DNA of 64,000 nucleotides from NCBI GenBank assembly GCA_027490195.1, contig JAIXYN010000032.1:1-64000 (forward strand), written 5' to 3'. The notes under the pieces were generated by a model that had not been told where the DNA came from, did no database searches, and saw nothing but the letters and a program-made list of their open reading frames with translations. The DNA comes from Verrucomicrobiaceae bacterium. Lineage in GTDB: Bacteria; Verrucomicrobiota; Verrucomicrobiia; Verrucomicrobiales; Verrucomicrobiaceae. Position numbers and translations under genes: made by a program. Below are positions 19,187 through 29,201 of the stretch, one piece after another. Within the stretch, counting starts at the first letter, position 1. Each line of letters starts with the position of its first letter.

Positions 19187-20770
19187 TTAGTAGTTGCTGG
19201 TGAAGCGTGCGCGCAGTTCCACTGCCGCGTTGGCGCCTTCATAGACGTGGAGGTTGTTGCCCTGGACGACACTTGAGGTGGAGTCCTTTGACACCCATGA
19301 AAGCTCCAGACGATACTGGACCCCGTCGATGGTGATCGTGAAATCCGTGGTTGGGTTGATCAATTGGACGATGTCAGCACTTGCGAGACGATCACTGGTG
19401 TTGGTGGTGCTGACGAGACCCAGATTGATGTAGGTGGTGACACTGATCGAGGGCTGCGTCAGTCTCAGATTGACGGTGAGTGTGACACCCGTGGCCTCGC
19501 TGTTGTAGAAGGTGGTGCCGTTCAAAATCTGCATGGCTCCAAAATCAAACCAGGTGTTGGGAGTGATGGTGTCAAAGCTCTCAGGAGTGAAGCTCAAGGA
19601 ATTTTCAACTCCTGCATCGAGGTAGGTGCCATTGCCGAGATCGAGTTTGGTGTTGCCGGATTTAAAACTGGAAGTGGTGCCGCTGTTCTGAATACTGGTG
19701 ACTAGATTTGAACCGCCAAGGGCGTTGCCCCAGCTGCCTTCTCCCGTTCCGCTGAAACCGCTGGTGAGGCGGTAGTATGTCTGGGTGTTGATCAAACTGG
19801 TGGCGTATTCGGCAGGACGCGTCGTTTGATTGCGTGCCTGCAGACTCATCGCAGGAATCACGGGGATGCTGCTGCCGGTATATTCCTGCCAGGCTCCGCC
19901 ATTGATGCTGTACATCAGCTTGGAGACCTCGGCAGGGGCACTTGAGCTGATGGAGACTGTCGTTGGGAAACTGCTGAATGCAAAGGTGCCACCAACAGGG
20001 GTGATGAGAGGAATCGGCAAAAGTGCCATAGTGGGCTGGTCCGGATCGCCGCCACCACTACCGCCGCCCCCGCCACTGCCCCCACCAGAGTCTGTTGGAG
20101 GATTCGACGAACCATCCGCTGTTTCATCCGGATCGAATCCAGCGGTGGGAGCTGGCGACATGAAAGGCTGTGGATCTAAATAATTGGCAGTGGGGTTTGA
20201 CACTGAGGAGCCCCAGACCCAGCCGGTTTTAGCTGAATTAAAAGAGACAACGGATTTGGTGCGGTTTTCGGTGCCGAAGTCGGCACTCACAAGGCTTTCA
20301 TCCAGATAAAAATCAGACACCGCACTGCCGGAGGCTTGGCGAATGACAAAGCGTTGTTTTACGCGGTCCCAGAAGGCTCGCGGATTGTTGGAATTGTCAG
20401 GCTTGGTGGTTATTTGTGCCCGCAACCGTACATCCAGCAGTTTTCCTGAAGCAATGCCCACATGCTGTTGCCACTCTGACTGAGGGCGAGAGCGTTTCAT
20501 TTTGTCGAGCACCGTCTGGGGATTGGTCAGACCTGCCAAACTGCCGCCATCTGCCACGTAGAGGGCCACCATTTGATTCAGTGTGGCGGTGTCCGACAGA
20601 AGCTTGGCCACGCGTGCGGAATCAGAGTCATCCGTGAGGAGGGCTGCTCCCGTTCCGACAATCACTCCAATTATGGAGATCATGATGATCAGTTCGAGCA
20701 ACGAAAATCCGCCACGCCAGTGTGAACTGCGTACATCTGAACGGAAAGCTGAGACTCTAGCGGCCATCAT
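19187..20770 (-). CDS. Large prepilin-like protein with C-terminal beta-rich extension
   Basis: GGFSLLELIIMISIIGVIVGTGAALL; Gly/Ser linker; chitobiase-C-like segment SINGGAWQEYTGSSIPV. Confidence 0.8.
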   Translation of the reverse strand: MMAARVSAFRSDVRSSHWRGGFSLLELIIMISIIGVIVGTGAALLTDDSDSARVAKLLSDTATLNQMVALYVADGGSLAGLTNPQTVLDKMKRSRPQSEWQQHVGIASGKLLDVRLRAQITTKPDNSNNPRAFWDRVKQRFVIRQASGSAVSDFYLDESLVSADFGTENRTKSVVSFNSAKTGWVWGSSVSNPTANYLDPQPFMSPAPTAGFDPDETADGSSNPPTDSGGGSGGGGGSGGGDPDQPTMALLPIPLITPVGGTFAFSSFPTTVSISSSAPAEVSKLMYSINGGAWQEYTGSSIPVIPAMSLQARNQTTRPAEYATSLINTQTYYRLTSGFSGTGEGSWGNALGGSNLVTSIQNSGTTSSFKSGNTKLDLGNGTYLDAGVENSLSFTPESFDTITPNTWFDFGAMQILNGTTFYNSEATGVTLTVNLRLTQPSISVTTYINLGLVSTTNTSDRLASADIVQLINPTTDFTITIDGVQYRLELSWVSKDSTSSVVQGNNLHVYEGANAAVELRARFTSNY

Positions 20771-20910
20771 TGATGTTGTACTAAATATTTAAAAGTCCCT
20801 AAATTCAAGGAGAAGATATGGAAAATATAAATAGTATGAATAAAAATGTTCAAACGGCTAAATATTCGGCATGAAACATAAAATCAATACACTTCACTGA
20901 TAAATGATGT

Positions 20911-20939
20911 TTGATTTGTAATACTATTGCGGGTATAAT
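20911..20939 (+). promoter_or_regulatory. Putative sigma70 promoter of the secretin gene
   Basis: TTGATT - 17 bp - TATAAT; ATG at 20949. Confidence 0.5.
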
Positions 20940-20948
20940 TTCCATAAT

Positions 20949-22982
20949 ATGCGTCATTTCATTGCACGAATCCAGCTCAATCTCCTGATTGGCCTCGTTT
21001 TGACGAGCCTATCGGGCACGACGGTGTGCGCTCAGTTCAACCAGAGCACTCTGCACATGATGTCGCCCGAGAATGAAATGGAGGCGAGCAGACTTCGATC
21101 AGCAGCGCCCCAACAGTATGACTTTTCAAAGGCCATGCTGAGTGATGTGCTGCGCTTTCTTGCGACCGACGCTGGAATTTCGTTCTTTTCGCTGCCTGAT
21201 GACAGTACCGATGGCACTCGTCTGATCACGTTTTCCATTAAATCCAGTCCGTTCCAAGTGCTTGAAACTTTGTGCAAAGCCAACGGACTTGCCATCATTC
21301 CCGACAACGGCATCTGGTACATTCGACCTGCGGATGATCGTGAGCTCATCGGCAAATCCTATGAGATCAAGAACAATGCAGTGGAGCTTGTTGAACGTGT
21401 CAATACCGGTACGGCTTCTTCATCCTCAGGATCCGGTGGTGGTGGTGGCGGTGGCGGAATCAGCGGAGCGGGTGTTGGGATGGATCTCCAGGGAACCAGC
21501 CAGACCTTTTCAGTCAAACGCAGCGAAGTGATCAATGACATCCGCACTTTGCTGGGCCTGCCACCAGAAGAAATGGATGGTGGACAGGCTGCCGCTGGCA
21601 TGGCTGGGCAGGGCGTCTCCGGTACGGATGAGAATGCCGCGCGGGCCATGAACTCAAATGAGATGAGCTCGGTGCGGAAACCCAAGGTGATCTGGAAATC
21701 TGATTCCAACACGCTCTACATCGTTGCAACGCGTCTCCAGCACCTGTGGGTGGAGGGCTACATCGCTGCGGCTGACAAACCGCAAACGATGATCGCCGTC
21801 GAGGTGAAATTCATTGAAACTTCGCGTGATCCTTCGCGTGAATTTGGCATCGACTGGACCGGCACGCTCGAGACTGGAAACTTTCGGCAGGTCAAAGATA
21901 CAAGCACTGAGACCGATGCCGTCACAGGGCTGCCGGTGACAACGATCAACTACAACAACGTACCGACTACTGGTGGTTACCGCACCGACCTCGCCAATTT
22001 GCTGACTGGCGCGAACCTCAACAATGTGGGCGCTACACTTGGATTTCCAGCCACCAGCATCCTGAGTGCGCAGGATGTGAATGTGAAACTGCGGGCAATG
22101 ATGCGCGATCAGGAAACTAACACCACGTCCTATCCCAGAATGGTCACTCTGAGCAACCGCGAGGTGGCCATCCGCGCAGTGGTGAACCAGCCAGTGCTGG
22201 ACGCCAGCTCCACGGCGAGTTCAGGCACCATCGGTGCCACCACCACGACCAAGGTCGCCTATCTGCCGATCGGCACGGTGTTGAACATCCTGCCCAAGCG
22301 CATGCAGGGGGAAAAGGTGCTGCTCAACATGGCGGTCACCGTCTCCAGCATCATTGGCACGCAGGTCATTTCTGGCAATCCGTATCCCGTTGCTTCGTCA
22401 CGTGTTTACAGCGCACCGGTGGAGATTGATTCGGGCTACACCGTCGCTGTGGGCGGACTGGATGAGGCCACTGAAAAAGAGGCCGAAGCAGGGGTGCCCT
22501 TCCTGAGCAAGATCCCAGGTCTGAAGTGGCTCTTCGATTACAAGAGCCGGAGCAAAAATCACAAGAGCCTCATGCTCTTCATCACTCCGACGATCATTGA
22601 TGGCCGCAACGGCGGCCTGCCTGCGGAGCCGCAGTCAGTCGTGCCACTGAAGCCTCACCTTGCCGGCAAGCCGAAGGTCGATACCTACAGCGGCGCGCTG
22701 GTCGGTGGCAGCAGTGCGCTACCCAAGACGGTGGAATACCTCTCGCGTGAAGCTGAGATCCTCGGCAACACCATCAAGGAGAGCCGGATCACGCCTGAAG
22801 TCAGACAGAAGCTCAAGGAACTCAAAATCGCCGTCTCACGTGTTGAAGAACAATGTGAGAACATGAAGCTCTCTGAACCGGCGCAGTTTGCCATGATTGA
22901 GCAGCATCAGCAGATGCTTGGAGCCATCCTCAAACGCCTTGAGTCGTTCGCGAGCATCCTGTTCAAGAAGGAGCACTTCTGA
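20949..22982 (+). CDS. Secretin (GspD/PilQ family)
   Basis: N0-like domain, VAVEVKFIETSRDPSREFGIDW, VPFLSKIPGLKWLFDYKSRSKNHKSLMLFITPTII. Confidence 0.93.
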   Translation: MRHFIARIQLNLLIGLVLTSLSGTTVCAQFNQSTLHMMSPENEMEASRLRSAAPQQYDFSKAMLSDVLRFLATDAGISFFSLPDDSTDGTRLITFSIKSSPFQVLETLCKANGLAIIPDNGIWYIRPADDRELIGKSYEIKNNAVELVERVNTGTASSSSGSGGGGGGGGISGAGVGMDLQGTSQTFSVKRSEVINDIRTLLGLPPEEMDGGQAAAGMAGQGVSGTDENAARAMNSNEMSSVRKPKVIWKSDSNTLYIVATRLQHLWVEGYIAAADKPQTMIAVEVKFIETSRDPSREFGIDWTGTLETGNFRQVKDTSTETDAVTGLPVTTINYNNVPTTGGYRTDLANLLTGANLNNVGATLGFPATSILSAQDVNVKLRAMMRDQETNTTSYPRMVTLSNREVAIRAVVNQPVLDASSTASSGTIGATTTTKVAYLPIGTVLNILPKRMQGEKVLLNMAVTVSSIIGTQVISGNPYPVASSRVYSAPVEIDSGYTVAVGGLDEATEKEAEAGVPFLSKIPGLKWLFDYKSRSKNHKSLMLFITPTIIDGRNGGLPAEPQSVVPLKPHLAGKPKVDTYSGALVGGSSALPKTVEYLSREAEILGNTIKESRITPEVRQKLKELKIAVSRVEEQCENMKLSEPAQFAMIEQHQQMLGAILKRLESFASILFKKEHF

Positions 22983-23957
22983 TCAGCGTGCCGCCATGCG
23001 CTGAAACACGCGGGGTGTTTCGCTGCTGGCATTCTTGGGTTTGGGAGCAGGTTTCGGATCCAGATTCTGCGTCAGCGCTTCAGGGGACACGACCGATTCG
23101 ACTCCGTTTTCAGGAACCTTGACCTTCGCCACCCACAGCAGTGCGTTGAGCACTGTCTTGCGCACGTTGTCATTGCCCCAGTTGGCGTGAAAATGACCGC
23201 CGGTGAAGCCGAAGCCACGGCCACCGTCGGCGCGCTCGATCGTCCACATGGTCGTTTCAGGGTTGCCTTTTTCTGCCTGGATGTGGGCATAGGGACCCTT
23301 TGGCGCTACGTAGGGGCCGTCACGCGTGGCGTCACTTGGCACGGCGACCAGGATGGGCGCAAACTTCACCGCACCATCAGCAATCGGCGCGACTCCATGA
23401 CCGAAGGCCGGGCGGAAGCGCATGTGAATGTACCATTCATCTTTGGTGGCGAAGGGCTGCACTCCGTTTGAGATGGGGTGTTTTGGCAGGGCTGTGTAGC
23501 TAGCGTCCCAGATGGGGTTGCAGGAATAGGCGTTCTCATAATAACCTCCGAGCCATTCTTGAAACTCCTTGCCTGCCTGACCTGCCACCACTTCGACGCC
23601 GTAGTGCATGCAGCCAAAGCCGACGCCTCTGGTGATCAGCTTGCGCAAAGTTTCGGTGTGCCCGTCCACCACGGCGGGGTGCCTGCCGCCACCGTCAGCG
23701 TATATGACCACTGCATCCGCGTCTTCGAAGTTTTTTTCGTCGCTCACCCAGCCCATTTCGTGGCGGTCCACAACCAGATTTGGCACGTTCTTCAGGCATT
23801 GCTCCAGCAGCATCGTGCCGGCACGGAACTCATGCATGCCTGGCGGATGCGATGGCTTGCCGGCGATGAAAACGAGCTTCTGTTTTCCATCCGGCGTGAC
23901 GGCCTGGAGTGAAACAGCGGTGGCGAAGAGGACGGTGAGCAGTTGTGCTGGCTTCAT
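22983..23957 (-). CDS. ThuA domain-containing protein
   Basis: LVFIAGKPSHPPGMHEFRAG, DAVVIYADGGGRHPAV, GVGFGCMHYGVE. Confidence 0.9.
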   Translation of the reverse strand: MKPAQLLTVLFATAVSLQAVTPDGKQKLVFIAGKPSHPPGMHEFRAGTMLLEQCLKNVPNLVVDRHEMGWVSDEKNFEDADAVVIYADGGGRHPAVVDGHTETLRKLITRGVGFGCMHYGVEVVAGQAGKEFQEWLGGYYENAYSCNPIWDASYTALPKHPISNGVQPFATKDEWYIHMRFRPAFGHGVAPIADGAVKFAPILVAVPSDATRDGPYVAPKGPYAHIQAEKGNPETTMWTIERADGGRGFGFTGGHFHANWGNDNVRKTVLNALLWVAKVKVPENGVESVVSPEALTQNLDPKPAPKPKNASSETPRVFQRMAAR

Positions 23958-24032
23958 AAGTTGAGTGGAATCTCTCTCATCATTCCCAGCCTCCGCTTCA
24001 AATCAAGAGCCGAAGCCATGGATGATGGAGCG

Positions 24033-26453
24033 CTAGCGCACGGTCTGAAACTCAGGAAGCATGCAAACCACCCAGAGCAGGTCTTCGAGCGACTGCTGTG
24101 TGGGCTTTTCGCCGACCAAGCTTTGGGCCGTGGCGAGTTCGCTGGCTGAGGGTTCGCGACAGAGGGCCTGGAGGTACAGGCTGGTGATCAAAGCCGCCTG
24201 GGAAGGCTGTTTGGTGGTCAGCATTCGTTGCGCTCCCTTGGCGATGGCGTCGGAGAGGATGCTGCCATTCGCGAGGTCGATGGCCTCCAATGTGGTGAGG
24301 TCGTTAGGACGGGCTGTGACAATCTGATCGCGGTTCGGGCGGCCCAGCGTGCGCATGAGGAAGTTCGATTTCATCAGCGAGGCACGAACCATGTGGTCCG
24401 AGGCGGCTGCTCCTTGCGCCAGCAGTGCAGGGGCCTGCGCATTGATGGTCTGCTGCCATGGGCCAAGGGCTTTCACGATGGTGACTGGCTGCCAGTCCTT
24501 GGCTTCAAAGGCAGGGATGCGGCCTTCTTTGGTGGACGGAGCCTGCGGCGTCCATTCCCAGGTGGCGTCGCTGCTGATGGCTGTCTCTTTGCCGGAAGCA
24601 TCGCGAATGCGGGCGTCGAAGAAAAACCCGGCGGCGTTAGGGCCTTTGCCTGCGTTGGTGGCGATCACTAGGATGGTGTTTGCCCCTTTGCTCAGCGCGG
24701 TTTGCAGCGGCACGGCGGCGGGTTTGGTCCAGTCATCTCCGGCGCTGATCTTGCGGTTGTTCACGTATAACGTGTAGCCATTATCGCAAGTGACCACGGC
24801 GCTGGCGCTGGCGGGATCGGTGTCGAGCTTGATCGTCTTGCGAAGGGTGATCGTTTCACCGGAGGGCGGCGTGCTGCCGGGCTTGGCGCTATGGCCCCAG
24901 ATCCACTGGCCTTGAATCTTGACCTGCTTTGCGAGTTCGGGATCGACCTTTCCACGCAGCACGCCCGCATCCATTTTCGTGGGTGCTGCACCGGTGATCT
25001 GCCAGATGGCATCGACAAACTGCTCTGCGGTGAGCCTTTTTGCGCGTGGGCCGGCATAGACGTAGCCGTGATCGTCGATGCCTTTGGTCACGACCTGAGC
25101 GTGCGCTTGATAGGCCTGCGAGGTGGCGATGAGGGCGAGCGTATGTTTGAGGTCATACTGATTCTCCGCGAGGTGCGCGGCCAGGTAGTCGAGAAGGTCG
25201 GCATTCCAAGGCTCCGTCTGCATGGCATCCACCGGGTGCACGATGCCGCGTCCCATCAGGCGCTGCCAAAGGCGGTTCACGATGGTTCGTGTAGTGCGGC
25301 CATTTTGCGGATGAGTCATCAAGGCGGCCAGTTGCTTCAGGCGCTCGGGTTGGGCAGCCTTCGCATCCACTTGGCCGATCTCTGGAAACAACCACGATGC
25401 CACGGCCTGCTGGCCGATGGGTTTGTCACAACGGTTGATCTCCAGCGGGCGGCTCGAATAAATCGCAGCGAGTCCATAGGCCTCGCTGAGTTTCCAGCGG
25501 TCGATGAAGCTGTCATGGCATGAAGCGCACTTCATGTTGATGCCGAGGAAGCTTTGCGAGACGCTCTGGGCGAACTGAATTTCCACCGTCTGCCCGGCGC
25601 TGACCTCGCCGCGCCATTTGATGCCGTCGATGAAGCCGCGGCTCTCGTCATTTGGTGGCGCGATGAGCTCACGCACGAACTGGTCGAAGGGCTTGTTGGT
25701 GATCAAGGCGCGATACAACCAGTTGCTGATCTGCTTGCGCCCGCCGGTGATGAAGCCCGTGCCGCCGTAATCGTTTCGCAGGAGGTCATTCCAAAACGTG
25801 AGCCAATGCTCAGTGTAGTCCATGTCACGCTTGAGCAGGGAGTCGATCAAGCGGGCGCGTTTGTCTGCGGAAGTGTCTTTGGCAAACGTCTCCAGATCTT
25901 TTGGAGACGGCAGCAGACCGATCAGATCCAGATAGGCACGGCGCACAAACGTGGCATCGTCGATGGCCGCAGGGCGGGGGAGTTTTTTTTGCGCCAGGTA
26001 TGGGTCAAGGATGCGGTCGATTGGGTTGCTCCGTCCGTCCACCACAGCAGGCAGCACAGGCATGCGGGGTTTGAGCGGCGGCTCATAGGCGGGTTTTTTG
26101 AAAGCGAAACCTTCTTCCCATGCCAGACCTTCATCGATCCACTGCTTCAACAGCGCGATCTGCTCCGCTGGCACCCGTTTGCCTTTGGGCGGCATCTGGT
26201 CATCGGGATCGGCGGAGAGGATGGCCTGGATCATGGCGCTCTCCGCACTTTTGCCACTCACCACCACCGCGCCGTCTTCGCCACCCTCCAGCAGGGATTT
26301 ACGATCATTGAAAGAGAAGCCGCCTTTTTTCTTGTCCCCCGCATGGCATTCCGCGCAGTGCTCACGCAGGATCGGGACGATCTGGTGGGAGAAATCCACC
26401 GCTGAACGAGCGGGGAGCATGGAGGTAAGAAGAAAGAGAAAAGAGAGACGCAT
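24033..26453 (-). CDS. Planctomycete-type cytochrome C / DUF1549 / DUF1553 protein
   Basis: CAECHAGDKKKGG haem motif, FNDLLRNDYGG, IVNRLWQRLMGRGIV. Confidence 0.92.
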   Translation of the reverse strand: MRLSFLFLLTSMLPARSAVDFSHQIVPILREHCAECHAGDKKKGGFSFNDRKSLLEGGEDGAVVVSGKSAESAMIQAILSADPDDQMPPKGKRVPAEQIALLKQWIDEGLAWEEGFAFKKPAYEPPLKPRMPVLPAVVDGRSNPIDRILDPYLAQKKLPRPAAIDDATFVRRAYLDLIGLLPSPKDLETFAKDTSADKRARLIDSLLKRDMDYTEHWLTFWNDLLRNDYGGTGFITGGRKQISNWLYRALITNKPFDQFVRELIAPPNDESRGFIDGIKWRGEVSAGQTVEIQFAQSVSQSFLGINMKCASCHDSFIDRWKLSEAYGLAAIYSSRPLEINRCDKPIGQQAVASWLFPEIGQVDAKAAQPERLKQLAALMTHPQNGRTTRTIVNRLWQRLMGRGIVHPVDAMQTEPWNADLLDYLAAHLAENQYDLKHTLALIATSQAYQAHAQVVTKGIDDHGYVYAGPRAKRLTAEQFVDAIWQITGAAPTKMDAGVLRGKVDPELAKQVKIQGQWIWGHSAKPGSTPPSGETITLRKTIKLDTDPASASAVVTCDNGYTLYVNNRKISAGDDWTKPAAVPLQTALSKGANTILVIATNAGKGPNAAGFFFDARIRDASGKETAISSDATWEWTPQAPSTKEGRIPAFEAKDWQPVTIVKALGPWQQTINAQAPALLAQGAAASDHMVRASLMKSNFLMRTLGRPNRDQIVTARPNDLTTLEAIDLANGSILSDAIAKGAQRMLTTKQPSQAALITSLYLQALCREPSASELATAQSLVGEKPTQQSLEDLLWVVCMLPEFQTVR

Positions 26454-26499
26454 TCAATGATCATTAACGTGACGGGGAGGTGAAATCTCGCGCCTCGTG

Positions 26500-26799
26500 C
26501 TAGTCCTTCAGTCGCCCATGCCAGTAGCCGGGTTCTCTCTTGTGATGCGCCACGGCGTAGATGGTGATCGCCTGGCTCGCTTCGTCGTAGTGATAAAAGA
26601 GGTAGTAGGGCAGTTTCTTCATCCTGAAGATGCGGATGCCCTGGCCCACGGATTGATATCGGACGGGAGTTTTCTCAATGGCAGTGATCGCTGCCTGCAT
26701 GGAGGTCACGAACTGGCGGCCCATGCCAAAGCGTTGCTCCGAATACTTGGCGGCTTCGTGATATTCGTCCAAGGCCTCCGGATCAAACGAGGTTGTCAT
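26500..26799 (-). CDS. Type II TA system RelE/ParE-family toxin
   Basis: ALDEYHEAAKYSEQRFGMGRQFVTSMQAAI...FRMKKLPYYLFYHYDEASQAITIYAVAHHKREPGYW. Confidence 0.85.
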   Translation of the reverse strand: MTTSFDPEALDEYHEAAKYSEQRFGMGRQFVTSMQAAITAIEKTPVRYQSVGQGIRIFRMKKLPYYLFYHYDEASQAITIYAVAHHKREPGYWHGRLKD

Positions 26800-27038
26800 T
26801 CACGGGTCTGGATTCCGGCAAGTACAGCGTCATGAGCCTCGGCGGCAGGCACCAGTTGGGTAATGCCTTGGCGGACTCGCTCCATCCGGCGGCTCACCAC
26901 CTCCATCTGACCTGCGATGAAGTCCTCGGTCGGCGTGGATCGCTCCAGAATCGCCTCCACCAGCTCTGTCCGAGAATCGGCAGGCAGTCTCATGGCGGCA
27001 GTCAGAAGATCAGCTACGGCAGTGCTCATGGTATGCAT
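26796..27038 (-). CDS. Putative antitoxin (addiction-module component family)
   Basis: Overlaps toxin start by 4 bp; [21 protein letters not shown] typical of the family. Confidence 0.75.
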   Translation of the reverse strand: MHTMSTAVADLLTAAMRLPADSRTELVEAILERSTPTEDFIAGQMEVVSRRMERVRQGITQLVPAAEAHDAVLAGIQTRE

Positions 27039-27151
27039 ACTATCCTTCCGCTTCCCTTGGTGCAAGCATGGCGATGCACGTTGTTGCAAAGCTGGTTCTC
27101 CACTTCAGTGTCTGCAAGATGTCCAACCCTATTCCCGTTCGGATTCGTCCC

Positions 27152-28021
27152 ATGAAGTTTCTACCTCTTGCCGTTGCCTCGTTGCTCTTCGCCACTTCCG
27201 TGCACTCCGCTCCTCAGGATGACCAGTATGTACTCGGGCCCGATTCGCAGGTCAAGGAAGGCGTGCCGCAGGGGAAGGTGACGCAGATGCCGGCCTGGAC
27301 GAACTCCAAGATCTATCCGGGCACGACGCGTGACTGGTGGATCTACGTCCCGGCGCAATACAAGGCCGAACAACCCGCGAATGTGATGGTGTTCTGCGAC
27401 GGCGGCGGCTTCGTGAAGAACGACGGCCAGTTCCGGGTGCCTGTGGTGTTCGACAACCTCATTGCCAAGGGCGAGATGCCGGTGACGATCGCGATCTTTA
27501 TCAATCCAGGCGTGTTTCCGACGACCAACCCGAAGGAGAAGCCGCGCAGCAATCGCAGCTTTGAATACGATTCCCTCGGCGATGTGCATGCGCGCTTCCT
27601 GATTGAAGAAATCCTGCCGGAAGTGTCCAAGACCTACAAACTGACCGACGATCCCGAAGGCCGTGGCATCTGCGGCAACAGCAGCGGCGGCATCTGCGCC
27701 TTCACTGTGGCCTGGGAACGTCCTGACGCCTTCCGCAAGGTGATCAGCCACATCGGTTCCTTCACCAACATTCGTGGCGGCTATGTCTATCCTGCGCTGA
27801 TCCGCAAGTCGGAGAAGAAGCCGCTCAAGGTCTTCCTGCAGGATGGCAAGAACGACCTCGACAACCAGTTCGGCAACTGGCCGCTGGCGAATCAGGACAT
27901 GGCCGCATCGCTGAAGTTTGCGGGATATGATTTCCAGTTCGTCCTCGGCGAAGGCACGCACAACGGCAAGCACGGCGGTTCCTTGCTGCCAGACACACTG
28001 CGCTGGCTGTGGAAGAAATGA
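27152..28021 (+). CDS. Secreted esterase (enterochelin esterase-like alpha/beta hydrolase)
   Basis: [22 protein letters not shown] nucleophile elbow; signal peptide. Confidence 0.85.
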   Translation: MKFLPLAVASLLFATSVHSAPQDDQYVLGPDSQVKEGVPQGKVTQMPAWTNSKIYPGTTRDWWIYVPAQYKAEQPANVMVFCDGGGFVKNDGQFRVPVVFDNLIAKGEMPVTIAIFINPGVFPTTNPKEKPRSNRSFEYDSLGDVHARFLIEEILPEVSKTYKLTDDPEGRGICGNSSGGICAFTVAWERPDAFRKVISHIGSFTNIRGGYVYPALIRKSEKKPLKVFLQDGKNDLDNQFGNWPLANQDMAASLKFAGYDFQFVLGEGTHNGKHGGSLLPDTLRWLWKK

Positions 28022-28068
28022 GTGTGAATTTTGAACACTCACTATCGAACATTGAATTCAGAGCCATC

Positions 28069-28947
28069 ATGAAACTCACCCTCCTTTCCCTCTGTCTCCT
28101 CTCCACCTCGCTGTTCTCCCAGGACACCTCACTGCATGACTACCTCATCGAGGGGGAGCCGTGGAAGGAGGTCGCCGGTGGGTATGTCTTTACTGATGGC
28201 CTGTGCTGTGACGCGGCGGGCAATCTGTTCTTCACCGATGTGAAGGGCGGCAAGGGCATCTATAAGCTGGACGCCGCCACGGGGAAGGTCGATTTGTTTT
28301 TGGACAACCTACCCGGCATCAGCGGACTGCAGATCGGCCCGGATGGCCGCTTCTATGCCTGCCACAACAAGGAAGGCCGCATCATTGCCATCACGATGAA
28401 GGGCGAGGTGGAGGTGCTGCTCACCGACGTGAAGTGCAATGACCTCGTCGTCAGCAAAACGGGGAACCTGTATTTCACGGAGACACCCGCGCAGCGCATC
28501 CATCTGATCACCAAGGACAAGAAGCACATCATCGCGGATGAGGGGCATGTGGTGAAGCCCAACGGCATCACCATCTCCACGGATGAACGCACACTGTTTG
28601 CCTCTGAGTACGGCGGCAAGCACGTGTGGGCCTGGCGCATCGAAGACGACGGCACCCTGACCGGTGGCGCGCCCTACATGACTATGTGGCTGCCCGTCGG
28701 CAAAGAATCCGCCGCAGGCGATGGCTCGACCACGGAGGCTAACGGCCGCACCTTTGTCACCACGGAACTCGGTGTGCAGATTTTTGATACGGCAGGGCGT
28801 CTGGCAGGGATCATTGCCAAACCGGAACCGCTGGGCAAGGTTGTCAGCGTTGAGTTTGCTGGCAAAGATCACGACATCCTCTACGTGGCCGGCGGCGAGA
28901 AGATCTATGGCCGCAAGGTCAAGGTGAAGGGGTATTTCGGGAAGTAG
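28069..28947 (+). CDS. SMP-30/gluconolactonase/LRE family protein
   Basis: YVFTDGLCCDAAGNLFFTDVKGGKGIYK, KPNGITISTDERTLFASE. Confidence 0.88.
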   Translation: MKLTLLSLCLLSTSLFSQDTSLHDYLIEGEPWKEVAGGYVFTDGLCCDAAGNLFFTDVKGGKGIYKLDAATGKVDLFLDNLPGISGLQIGPDGRFYACHNKEGRIIAITMKGEVEVLLTDVKCNDLVVSKTGNLYFTETPAQRIHLITKDKKHIIADEGHVVKPNGITISTDERTLFASEYGGKHVWAWRIEDDGTLTGGAPYMTMWLPVGKESAAGDGSTTEANGRTFVTTELGVQIFDTAGRLAGIIAKPEPLGKVVSVEFAGKDHDILYVAGGEKIYGRKVKVKGYFGK

Positions 28948-28972
28948 GGTCTGCCGCTGGGAGGAACTCCTT

Positions 28973-29105
28973 GCTGGGAGCGCCGATGTTTCATCGGCTC
29001 TGGACAAGCGTTCGTGGCGTATCGGCTCGCCTAAAGATGGCTGGAGTAGCGGCGCATGTTCGTGTGGCGGAACTTCCCAGAGCCGGTTAAAAACCAGCGC
29101 TCCCA
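28973..29105. repeat. Paired ~30-bp inverted repeat, copy 1
   Basis: gctgggagcgccgatgtttcatcggctctgg ... cccagagccggttaaaaaccagcgctccca. Confidence 0.8.
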
Positions 29106-29201
29106 TTACGAACCGCCGCGCCACATGATTCATGAAAGCGCCTGATACTTTCCAAGCGTACGCTTCTTGCCCCATCGCGCTCACGCGCTAGCTTTCCCCG
29201 C

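Noticed and set aside
28309-29184. 291-aa minus-strand ORF beginning in the dispersed inverted repeat
   Set aside because: Antisense to the SMP-30 gene; its N-terminal peptide (MGALVFNRLW..., RADETSALPA) is the translated repeat
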